This document shows positions 1 to 6,609 of a DNA stretch of 9,652 nucleotides, piece after piece (within the stretch, counting starts at the first letter, position 1; each line of letters opens with the position of its first letter). A program made the position numbers and the translations under genes. The notes beneath the pieces were generated by a model. The model made no database searches. It was given only the letters and a program-made list of their open reading frames with translations, and was not told where the DNA came from. The DNA is from Desulfobacteraceae bacterium (GTDB lineage: Bacteria > Desulfobacterota > Desulfobacteria > Desulfobacterales > Desulfosalsimonadaceae), in the NCBI GenBank assembly GCA_027353395.1, contig DAIEHU010000076.1, forward strand, positions 1 to 9,652, in the 5' to 3' direction.

Positions 1-1
1 T

Positions 2-1513
2 CCTGACGGTACGGTATATGTGGGGTCCGATGACGGGAATCTTTACGCTATTGAGCCGGAAACCGGTGCGGAAATCTGGCGGTTTCCGGCGGGGGGCGAA
101 ATCCGGTCCTCTCCGGCGGTAGGTAGTGACGGCGCCATTTATTTCGGTTCGGGCAATACCCTTCAAGCCGTAAACGCCAGAGGAGCGCTTAAATGGTCGT
201 TTAATGCGGGAGACTATGTTTTTTCGTCTCCGGCTGTCAGCACAGACGGGCGGATGGTGTATGTCGGATCCAGCAATGGCAGCCTTTATGCGATTAACGC
301 CACCGGTGCCATGAAATGGCAGTTCCAGACCGGTGATAAAATTGTTTCATCCCCGGCCATCGGTTATGACGGGATTGAAGCGGTCGTTTATGTGGGATCC
401 CAGGACCGGCATGTGTATGCGGTCGCAGCCGATAACGGTGCGTTGAAATGGACGTTTGAAACAAAAGCCGAGGTATATGGGTCGCCTGCCATCGGGCCGG
501 ACGGCACGGTGTATGTTGGAGAATGCAAAACCGGCGCCGCGAATATCTATGACTTTTATTTTTTCTGTCTCAATGTGGACGGCTCCAAGCGATGGGAAAA
601 AAATGGGGGAACGGGTTTTTATTCATCCCCGGCCATCGGGTCGGACGGAAACGTTTATGTTGGGCTCTGGGACGGATATCTGTTCGCGTTGAACGCCAGC
701 GGCGGCTTGTCCTGGTCCGTGCAGACCAGCCCGCCGTTTGGGATCAATTCGTCTCCGGCTGTGGGGGCAAATGATGTGGTTTATGTGGGCTGCAGAGACG
801 GCAATTTTTATGCGTTTCAATCCCCAAATCAATCCTCCTCCTTGCTTTCTAATAACGACAATGCTCAGGACTGGGTCTTTAAGACAGGCGATATTATCCA
901 GTCATCCCCGGTGATTGACTCGCACGGCACCATTTATTTCGGTTCCAGGGACAAATATGTGTACGCCATTAATCCGGGCAATCTGACGGCAGCAAAAAGC
1001 GCGTGGCCCATGTTCCGCCGGAATGCCGCCCATACCGGAGCCGCGGACGCCATCTCCATCCCCGTGGTGATTTCATCGGTTCCGGCGCAGAACGACGCCA
1101 GCGTGGATGTCAACAGCGCCGCCAAGATCCAGGTGAATTTTTCGCCGCTGGTGGAAACGTCCCAGATCGATATCGGTTCATTTAAGCTGGAAAAGGAAAC
1201 GACATCCGGCACCCAAACCGTCAGAGAAGTTGTTGAAGGATTTGCGGTTCTGGACTTTGAGCGGTATAATAATTCAGGATACCATGTCATCGCGGTTTTT
1301 GAAAGACTCAATAAAAACGAACCGCTGGCGTATGACACCAAATATGATGGTTCGATACAATATGCGTCCGCTCTCCCCACCGAAGGCGCGGCGGCGTCCT
1401 TTGACAAGACTTTTTCATGGTCATTCACCACTCAGTCGGACCCGAACGCCGTTGTCTCAAAACCAGGAACCGGCGGACATCCCGGGTGCTTTATCGGCGC
1501 GATGTTGGATTGA
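2..1513 (+). CDS. PQQ-repeat beta-propeller protein with Big_5 Ig-like domain and GCFI C-terminus (5' partial)
   Basis: The frame is open from the first bases of the window. It begins with the repeat motif PDGTVYVGS, so the GTG at 20 is an internal Val codon and the true start lies upstream. Bases 2 to about 1000 encode roughly eight copies of a PQQ-like blade (SSPAVGSDGxxYVGSxDGxLYAINxxGxxKWxF), as in BamB and quinoprotein-like propellers. The blades close with the family's typical WPMFRRNAAHTG motif near 1005-1040. From about 1057 to 1435 there is a bacterial Ig-like Big_5 type domain (IPVVISSVPAQNDASVDV to FSWSFTT). The last residues are a Gly/Pro linker and GCFIGAMLD before the stop. PQQ residues are not visibly required, so the propeller probably serves binding or structure rather than dehydrogenase catalysis. 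An exported or surface location is inferred from the Ig domain; the signal peptide is outside the window. No transmembrane helix is visible at the C-terminus. Confidence 0.9.
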   Translation, partial: PDGTVYVGSDDGNLYAIEPETGAEIWRFPAGGEIRSSPAVGSDGAIYFGSGNTLQAVNARGALKWSFNAGDYVFSSPAVSTDGRMVYVGSSNGSLYAINATGAMKWQFQTGDKIVSSPAIGYDGIEAVVYVGSQDRHVYAVAADNGALKWTFETKAEVYGSPAIGPDGTVYVGECKTGAANIYDFYFFCLNVDGSKRWEKNGGTGFYSSPAIGSDGNVYVGLWDGYLFALNASGGLSWSVQTSPPFGINSSPAVGANDVVYVGCRDGNFYAFQSPNQSSSLLSNNDNAQDWVFKTGDIIQSSPVIDSHGTIYFGSRDKYVYAINPGNLTAAKSAWPMFRRNAAHTGAADAISIPVVISSVPAQNDASVDVNSAAKIQVNFSPLVETSQIDIGSFKLEKETTSGTQTVREVVEGFAVLDFERYNNSGYHVIAVFERLNKNEPLAYDTKYDGSIQYASALPTEGAAASFDKTFSWSFTTQSDPNAVVSKPGTGGHPGCFIGAMLD

Positions 1514-1549
1514 AACCGGGTGTGCCCCGGTGTCCCCCTCCTGCTTCGG

Positions 1550-1566
1550 GCGGGGTAATTCCCCGC
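1550..1566. terminator. GC-rich hairpin after the PQQ gene (weak terminator candidate)
   Basis: The inverted repeat GCGGGG-TAATT-CCCCGC lies 37 bases after the stop codon of the PQQ gene. It can form a six-pair all-GC stem with a five-base loop. No T-tract follows, so it is not a canonical intrinsic terminator and may instead stall polymerase or protect the 3' end. Confidence 0.35.
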
Positions 1567-1607
1567 GCCCTATGGTGTCTGATATATTGCAACCCTGTGT
1601 AAATTCT

Positions 1608-1629
1608 CTAAGGAACTGTTCAAAAATTA
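1608..1629 (+). repeat. Left terminal inverted repeat of the IS
   Basis: It reads CTAAGGAACTGTTC followed by AAAAATTA. It matches the reverse complement of 2868-2889 at 21 of 22 positions, the only difference being A versus G at the eighth base. The outer CTAA may belong to the target rather than the element. Confidence 0.85.
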
Positions 1630-1658
1630 AATAGACTTTTCTTTCCATTTCTGGCATT

Positions 1659-2870
1659 ATGTTGGACATGGAAAAAGCCGAACGAATGCGTATCCGACAT
1701 AAAACCATATGGCCTCATCTTGACGAGAAAGGGCGACGCCTTTGGGCCGCCTCAGAGGCACAAGCCCACGGTCGGGGTGGCCTTAAGCTTGTTCATGAGA
1801 TTACAGGAATTTCGCGCAGCGTCATTATTGCCGGGAGGAAGGAATTGTCCGGCGAATTTTCTTTGGCCGAAGGTCGTATTCGACGCACGGGTGCTGGGAG
1901 AAAATCGCTCAAGAAAAAAGACAAATCTTTGCTTGATGCTCTAAAATATCTTGTTGAAACCGGCACCATGGGTGATCCAGAGTCTCCGCTCTTGTGGACT
2001 ACCCAGAGCCTTCGCAAGCTGGCCGCAACACTCCAGGCCAACGGACACAAAGTTGGTCATGTTACAGTTGGAACCCTGCTTGCGGAGCAAGGTTATAGTT
2101 TGCAAGGAAACAAAAAAACCCTTGAAGGAACATCTCATCCGGATCGAGACGCCCAATTTCAATTCATTGCCGCGCGAACCAAGTCCAACCAAGAGGAGGG
2201 GCAACCGGTGATCTCGGTGGACACAAAGAAAAAGGAAATTGTCGGGCTTTATAAAAACGGAGGAAAAGCCTATCGTCCCAAGGGAGACCCTGTGAAGGTC
2301 AAGGTTCATGATTTTATGGATAAAGAGCTTGGCAAGGTGGCCCCGTATGGTGTCTACGACTTGACGAGCAACGAGGCGTGGGTGAATGTCGGCACCGATC
2401 ACGACACATCGGTTTTCGCCGTGGAAAGTATTCGCAGGTGGTGGTATGTGATGGGAAGAGAAAGATATCCGGATGCGAAGCGCCTGATGATCACTGCGGA
2501 CAGTGGCGGGAGCAATGGCGCTCGAGTCAGGCTTTGGAAAGTGGAATTGCAAAAGTTCGCAAACGAAACCGGATTGGAGATTTTTGTCAGTCATTTCCCC
2601 CCTGGAACCAGCAAATGGAACAAGATAGAACATCGCCTGTTCAGTGCCATCAGCCTGAACTGGCGTGGGCGACCCCTCGTCAGTCATGAGGTCATCGTCA
2701 GCCTAATAGAAAACACTACAACGCGCACAGGAATCAAGGTGCGGGCCTCTTTGGATATGAATCAATATCCCAATGGAATCAAGGTGGCGGACGCCGAAAT
2801 GAAATCCCTCTGCTATCACCCGGATTCTTTTCATGGTGAGTGGAATTACTTCATTAAAAAGAATGAATAA
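1659..2870 (+). CDS. ISAzo13-family DDE transposase
   Basis: This 403-residue protein has the features of the ISAzo13 transposase family (DDE_Tnp_ISAZ013, first known from Rhodopirellula). It cuts and rejoins DNA at the element's inverted repeats. The N-terminal part (about residues 5-150) is basic and helical, with GxxLVHEITGISRSVIIAGRKEL resembling a helix-turn-helix DNA-binding region. The catalytic core follows, with candidate acidic residues D188 in ISVDTKKKE, D281 in ITADSGGSNG and E324 in WNKIEHRLFS. The motifs YRPKGDPVKVKVHDF and HFPPGTSKWNKIEH are characteristic of the family. The reading frame is intact and needs no frameshift. The start at 1659 (MLDMEKAERM) is 30 bases inside the left repeat; a second Met at 1668 is an alternative. 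No strong Shine-Dalgarno sequence is seen, which is usual for poorly expressed transposases. Confidence 0.93.
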   Translation: MLDMEKAERMRIRHKTIWPHLDEKGRRLWAASEAQAHGRGGLKLVHEITGISRSVIIAGRKELSGEFSLAEGRIRRTGAGRKSLKKKDKSLLDALKYLVETGTMGDPESPLLWTTQSLRKLAATLQANGHKVGHVTVGTLLAEQGYSLQGNKKTLEGTSHPDRDAQFQFIAARTKSNQEEGQPVISVDTKKKEIVGLYKNGGKAYRPKGDPVKVKVHDFMDKELGKVAPYGVYDLTSNEAWVNVGTDHDTSVFAVESIRRWWYVMGRERYPDAKRLMITADSGGSNGARVRLWKVELQKFANETGLEIFVSHFPPGTSKWNKIEHRLFSAISLNWRGRPLVSHEVIVSLIENTTTRTGIKVRASLDMNQYPNGIKVADAEMKSLCYHPDSFHGEWNYFIKKNE

Positions 2871-2889
2871 TTTTTGAACAGCTCCTTAG
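2868..2889 (-). repeat. Right terminal inverted repeat of the IS
   Basis: This is the partner of the left end. It begins with the TAA stop codon of the transposase and ends with CAGCTCCTTAG. The next base but one starts the 66-bp intergenic repeat. Confidence 0.85.
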
Positions 2890-2890
2890 T

Positions 2891-2956
2891 CCGTCATTCC
2901 GGCGAAGGCCGGAATCCAAAAAGATACTGGATGCCGGATCAAGTCCGGCATGACGG
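2891..2956. repeat. Intergenic double-hairpin repeat, copy A (REP/MITE-like)
   Basis: This 66-bp element has 12-bp inverted ends, CCGTCATTCCGG and (reverse complement of the right end) CCGTCATGCCGG, with one mismatch. Inside are two perfect 8-bp hairpins: ATTCCGGC/GCCGGAAT with a GAAG loop (2896-2915) and ATGCCGGA/TCCGGCAT with a TCAAG loop (2931-2951). 'GTCATTCCGGC...GCCGGAATCC' elements are familiar as dispersed intergenic repeats in proteobacterial genomes. It lies between two convergent genes, the transposase and the coiled-coil gene, where it could end transcription from both sides. A related copy is at 7287-7395. Confidence 0.8.
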
Positions 2957-3022
2957 AATTTATGATATTTAATCACAGGTATAGATCATCCCTACTTGTC
3001 AGGCGCTCGCCTCTTCGATTCC

Positions 3023-4189
3023 CTACAAACTGTCAATATACGTCAAATCCTTCTGCTGGGTGTTTTTGGTGCCGATGGTCAGCACCTCCACCCGGTTGTC
3101 CTTGGATCTCCGGAAATACAGCCTTCCGTTGTAGGCGAAAGTCACCTCGAACGCGGTGGCGTTGCCTTTTTTGGTGAATACTTTCCGCTTTACCGGCACG
3201 AGCGCGGCGTCAGAATTCAGTTGATGAATCAGCTCTTCCGCCTTCAGGCTCATTTCATCGGTCATGTCCGCCAGGCTGTCAAGCGCCCGAATGGTGATGT
3301 CGATATTTTTATACAGGGCTTTAAACCGTTTGCCAAGCCGGTCCGCGGCTTTTTCTTTTTGTCTGGCAACGCCTTGATGGCTGGTTTCCATCTCCTGGAT
3401 TTTTTCTTTTAACGCATCGATTTCCGTCAGTTTCTTTTCCAGGATTTCGATTTCGATAAACAAATCTTCCTCGGTTTTTTCGAGTTGGGATTTTTCTTTT
3501 TCAAATGTGGATTGCAGCGCGTCATAATCGGATAACAGCAGCGCCTTTTCCTGGGAAAGCGCGCTGATTTCGGCAAGCCTCCGGGTTTCCAGTTCCTGGA
3601 GCCGGTTCAGTTCCTGGATTTTCTGGTGTTCTTCCCGCCGGACATTGGACCGGACCTTGCGGTAATACTGGTAGAGCCCCCCCAGAAACAGCAGCTCATA
3701 AAACAGCAGCAGGCTGATGGCCAGAAAGGATGTATGCCGGATTTTAACGCCCACCGATACTTCGGCGCCCTGGTTTATCAGGGCGAAGTTCTTTTCCGCC
3801 AGCTTCACCGGGTCCGCCGCCAGATTGCCCTCGGCGGGATTCTGATAGGTGGCCGGATAGAGGATGGTGCCGTCTTTGGTGGCGACGCGGACGTCTATCG
3901 CGCCGCCGGCCTTGAGGAATAAATTATTTTTGAAAAGGGTCAGGATGGAGGCGTTGATGCTGTTCCGGACGCTGATTAATCCATTCAGGATATTGTTCAT
4001 GTCCGACAGATAGACGTTGTTGACCGCCTTGTCGTATTTCTGCTGGAGATAGGTTTCCAGAAAGCTTAAGCTCAGGAGGTACAGCATTGGCGGCAGGACA
4101 ATGCACAGAATGAGTAATTTAAACGGAATGATCCGCGTTCTGACGGCGTCGGATTGCCCGGCCAATGGTTGATGCTGTTGTTTCGCCAT
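3023..4189 (-). CDS. Two-TM membrane protein with periplasmic domain, long coiled coil and conserved C-terminal domain
   Basis: No named family is recognised for this 388-residue protein. A short basic N-terminus leads into TM1 (about residues 22-44). An extracytoplasmic region of about 105 residues follows (45-152), with a small Cache-like pattern (RVATKDGTILYPATYQNP). TM2 is about 153-173. A charged coiled coil rich in Glu, Lys and Leu covers about 180-285. The C-terminal domain (about 286-388) has a helical part, then predicted strands (FEVTFAYNGRLYFRR, RVEVLTIGTKNTQ) resembling the RelE/HigB fold. The topology resembles a sensor or scaffold, but no HAMP, kinase, GGDEF or methyl-accepting signature is visible. 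The ATG shares one base with the stop of the upstream TPR gene (TAATG), which implies translational coupling and a shared role at the envelope. GGCGG just upstream is a weak ribosome-binding site. Confidence 0.85.
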   Translation of the reverse strand: MAKQQHQPLAGQSDAVRTRIIPFKLLILCIVLPPMLYLLSLSFLETYLQQKYDKAVNNVYLSDMNNILNGLISVRNSINASILTLFKNNLFLKAGGAIDVRVATKDGTILYPATYQNPAEGNLAADPVKLAEKNFALINQGAEVSVGVKIRHTSFLAISLLLFYELLFLGGLYQYYRKVRSNVRREEHQKIQELNRLQELETRRLAEISALSQEKALLLSDYDALQSTFEKEKSQLEKTEEDLFIEIEILEKKLTEIDALKEKIQEMETSHQGVARQKEKAADRLGKRFKALYKNIDITIRALDSLADMTDEMSLKAEELIHQLNSDAALVPVKRKVFTKKGNATAFEVTFAYNGRLYFRRSKDNRVEVLTIGTKNTQQKDLTYIDSL

Positions 4190-6477
4190 TAAATATCCGC
4201 CAGAATTTTGGCAGCCTCGGCCGCGCCGGAAAAGTTTTTGTCCAGATCAAGGGCTTTTTCAAGCGCCGCCTTTGCCTGCTCCATGTCTCCTTTTTTGTAA
4301 TAGGCCATGCCCAGATGGTAATGGATGGCTGCGTTATCCGGGAGACGCTCCATGCTTTCCGAAAGCGCCTGAATCGCCTGCTCATAGAAACCCAGCTTGA
4401 CATATACCCACCCCAGCGTATCCGCCACTCTCGGGTCGTCGGGCAGAATTTTGCGGGCCTTTAACGCCAGCCGCAGGGCCTCATCCAGATGAACATTCTG
4501 CTCCGCCAGCAGATATGCCAGATTGTTGGCGGCGGGGGCGAAATCGGGATTCAGTTCAAGCGCTTTCCGGTAATGAAGCTGGGCGAGATTCCACTGCTTT
4601 TTAATGGAAAAAATAATTCCCAGCATCATATTGGGCTGTTCCCTGGGCATTCCGCTCGGGCTTTTAACAGCAGCCTCGTATTGGGCGATGGCGGCGTCCT
4701 CCCGGTTTTCGGAAAAATAAATTCTGGCCAGGGAATAATAGGGGGGCAGGTATTCCGGGTTTGAAATCATGGCGGATTTAAAAGCTTTTTCCGCATTTCC
4801 GGTCTGGTTTTTGGTCAGGTATAACCGGCCCATCAAATCATAAATAATGGACTGGGACTGGGGCTTGTCGTTTGCTTTTTTCAGCGCTTCCTCGCAGCGT
4901 TTCAGCGCGTCATCCACCAGTCCGTTTTCAATGAGGGTGGAAATCAGATTTACAAAAACGGTTATGTCCCCATGCCCTTTGGCCAGGGCCTCCTCAAAAT
5001 TTCTGGCGGCTTCCGCATATTTTTTCTGCTGCCGGTAAGACATCCCCAAAAGAAAAAAGCCATCCGGATTCTGGGGAGAAAGCGCGGTAAGGGATTGAAA
5101 GCAGGCGTTGGCCTCATCAAACCGGTTCTCAAGCATGAAAATATTGCCCAGGATTTTTTTGGCCGGATAATTGCCAGGATCGATTTTGAGAATGGCCTCT
5201 CCGCATTCCCTGGCCTGGACCAGACGGTTCTGGGCCATGAATATGCCGGCCAGCATGAGCCTCGCGTTGATGTATTCCGGGCATCCCCTGGGGATTTTGC
5301 CGAATTCGATTTGCGCCAGGTCCGGCTGATTTTTTTTAAGCAGCGATATGCCTTTTAAATAATACAGCTGAAAGGCGTCCGGATTTTTCTGAATCAGCGC
5401 ATCCAGATACACGATGGCGTTGTCCCATTCGTTTTTGGCGATCAAGGTTTCACCCTTGAGGATCGCGGCCGGGAGAAAGGCCGGGTTTTTGTCCAGTATG
5501 GCATCCGTCAGTTTTTCAGAATCTTTATAATTGCGGTTAGTTAAATAGAACCTGGCCAGTTGAAGCATAATGCCTGGATTGCCGGGCTGGATGGAAAGGG
5601 CTTTTTGAAGCATGGCTTCCGCCTGTTCCGGGCGGCCCACGGCGATATAGAAATTAGCGGCCAGAAGCGCGGGCTCGGGGTTCCTGGGGTTCGATGCAAC
5701 GGCTTTGAGGTATTCGCTTTCGGATTGCTCCCACCGGGTCATGTTGAAATAGAGATTCCCCAGCAGCAGATGCAGTTCGGTGGCTTCAGGACTTTCTAAA
5801 AGAGCGGTTTGCAGAAGGCTTTCCGCCTCTGTGAATTTTTGCTGGCTGGCGTACAACTGGTACAGGGCGAGAATGATGTTCATGGAGGCGGGTTGATGCG
5901 TGAGCGCGGATTTCAGAACGTTTTCCGCCTCCGCTATCTTGCCGTTTCGGATCTTGAGGTTGGCCAGGGCCAGATATGCCCGGATGTGGCTGTGATCGGC
6001 GGTGATGATTTTTTGAAGCAGGCGTTCCGCCTGGTCATGTTCTTCCGCCATTTCATGAAATTGCGCCATAAGAAAGTTGGCGGTCAGGTTTTCCGGCGCG
6101 TGTTCCAGCACGTTTTTAAGGAGGTCATGGGCTTTTCCGGTTTCTTTGTTCAACATGTACAGCATGGCCAGCCGTATCTGGATTTCCGGATCATCCGGGG
6201 TCAGATCTGCGGCTTTCCGATAGGCGGCAAATGCTTTTTCAACCTTGCCGAGTTTTAGATAGACCTCGCCCAGATTCGCATACGCCCCGGCGAATTCCGG
6301 ATCGATTTGAACCGCTTCTTCAAGGGCCGATTGCGCGCAGAGATAATCCTGTTTGTCATAGCAGTTTTTGGCCTTGGTGTAACAGGCCATTTTTTCATCC
6401 TTGCCGGAGCAGCCGGGCATCAGGCTGATGGCGATCAGCAGAAGCAGGATTCGGTGAACCCGCAATATTTTTTTCAT
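4189..6477 (-). CDS. Large TPR-repeat lipoprotein
   Basis: This 762-residue protein starts with a basic, hydrophobic lipoprotein signal peptide (MKKILRVHRILLLLIAIS) ending in a lipobox LMPGC. Cys23 would be lipidated, and Ser at +2 fits outer-membrane sorting. The rest (about 30-760) is an almost unbroken superhelix of roughly twenty 34-residue TPR units, for example AYANLGEVYLKLGKVEKAFAAY and ADTLGWVYVKLGFYEQAIQA. It carries no enzymatic motif and is probably a periplasmic scaffold for protein partners. The architecture resembles PrsT-like TPR lipoproteins of exosortase/exopolysaccharide loci, but no exosortase or EPS gene is in the window, so that name is not used. The ATG at 6477 precedes the signal sequence directly; GGG about 11 bases upstream is a weak ribosome-binding site. 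It is the first gene of a coupled pair with the coiled-coil membrane protein. Confidence 0.9.
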   Translation of the reverse strand: MKKILRVHRILLLLIAISLMPGCSGKDEKMACYTKAKNCYDKQDYLCAQSALEEAVQIDPEFAGAYANLGEVYLKLGKVEKAFAAYRKAADLTPDDPEIQIRLAMLYMLNKETGKAHDLLKNVLEHAPENLTANFLMAQFHEMAEEHDQAERLLQKIITADHSHIRAYLALANLKIRNGKIAEAENVLKSALTHQPASMNIILALYQLYASQQKFTEAESLLQTALLESPEATELHLLLGNLYFNMTRWEQSESEYLKAVASNPRNPEPALLAANFYIAVGRPEQAEAMLQKALSIQPGNPGIMLQLARFYLTNRNYKDSEKLTDAILDKNPAFLPAAILKGETLIAKNEWDNAIVYLDALIQKNPDAFQLYYLKGISLLKKNQPDLAQIEFGKIPRGCPEYINARLMLAGIFMAQNRLVQARECGEAILKIDPGNYPAKKILGNIFMLENRFDEANACFQSLTALSPQNPDGFFLLGMSYRQQKKYAEAARNFEEALAKGHGDITVFVNLISTLIENGLVDDALKRCEEALKKANDKPQSQSIIYDLMGRLYLTKNQTGNAEKAFKSAMISNPEYLPPYYSLARIYFSENREDAAIAQYEAAVKSPSGMPREQPNMMLGIIFSIKKQWNLAQLHYRKALELNPDFAPAANNLAYLLAEQNVHLDEALRLALKARKILPDDPRVADTLGWVYVKLGFYEQAIQALSESMERLPDNAAIHYHLGMAYYKKGDMEQAKAALEKALDLDKNFSGAAEAAKILADI

Positions 6478-6512
6478 TTGCTTAACCCATTAACTTTCAA
6501 GGTGTTATAATA

Positions 6513-6541
6513 TTGACTTCATGGCGGCACATTAGTATATC
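6513..6541 (+). promoter_or_regulatory. Candidate sigma70 promoter for the methyltransferase gene
   Basis: TTGACT (6513-6518, five of six matches to the -35 consensus) is followed by a 17-base spacer and TATATC (6536-6541, four of six for -10). Transcription would begin near 6548, leaving a leader of about 60 bases. Confidence 0.45.
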
Positions 6542-6596
6542 ACGTTGCAAATATCAAGAGGGACGGGATGGTTTAAAAATGACATACAAGATACAC

Positions 6597-6604
6597 AAAA
6601 GGAG
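6597..6604 (+). promoter_or_regulatory. Strong ribosome-binding site for the methyltransferase
   Basis: AAAAGGAG lies five bases before the ATG at 6610 and fixes that start codon. It is the best Shine-Dalgarno match in the window. Confidence 0.75.
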
Positions 6605-6609
6605 CAGGG

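Larger units (their letters stand above)
1608..2889 (+). mobile_element. ISAzo13-family insertion sequence, complete
   Basis: The element is about 1.28 kb and carries one intact transposase gene between near-perfect 22-bp inverted repeats (1608-1629 and 2868-2889; one mismatch). If the true tips are GGARCTG...CAGYTCC, the element runs 1612-2885, flanked by TAA on the left and TTA on the right. That is not an exact 3-bp target duplication. The transposase stop codon falls inside the right repeat, which shows how compact the element is. It sits in intergenic DNA 94 bases after the PQQ gene and breaks no visible gene. Its right tip abuts a double-hairpin repeat. Intact ORF and ends suggest it could still be mobile; this is inferred. 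Confidence 0.88.
6478..6609. other. Divergent intergenic region between the TPR and methyltransferase genes
   Basis: These 132 AT-rich bases separate two divergently transcribed genes and must hold both promoters unless the genes are read through from elsewhere. The rightward promoter is fairly clear (6513-6541). For the leftward direction only a TATTAT-like -10 (about 6507-6512 on the minus strand) can be pointed to, with no good -35. No operator palindrome was seen. Confidence 0.5.

Noticed and set aside
20..22. GTG at 20 as the start of the PQQ-repeat gene
   Set aside because: The same frame is open upstream and encodes PDGTVY, the first half of a repeat motif, so the GTG is an internal Val codon.
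934..1431. Minus-strand open frame (165 codons) opposite the Ig-like domain of the PQQ gene
   Set aside because: It is a shadow of a well-supported coding frame with no domain content of its own.
1941..2687. Long minus-strand open frame (248 codons) opposite the transposase
   Set aside because: It is antisense to a gene with clear DDE motifs, its translation has no recognisable domain, and it has no evident ribosome-binding site.
3023..4189. Calling the coiled-coil membrane protein a chemoreceptor or histidine kinase
   Set aside because: Topology is compatible, but no HAMP, methyl-accepting hairpin signature, H-box or ATPase motifs can be seen.
5809..6258. Plus-strand open frame (149 codons) opposite the TPR gene
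   Set aside because: The low-complexity Phe/Val/Gly-rich translation is typical of the antisense of TPR repeats; no independent evidence supports it.
4189..6477. Naming the TPR lipoprotein prsT and inferring a PEP-CTERM/exosortase system
   Set aside because: The architecture is similar, but no exosortase, PEP-CTERM substrate or exopolysaccharide gene is present, and the GCFI tails nearby are not PEP-CTERM signals.
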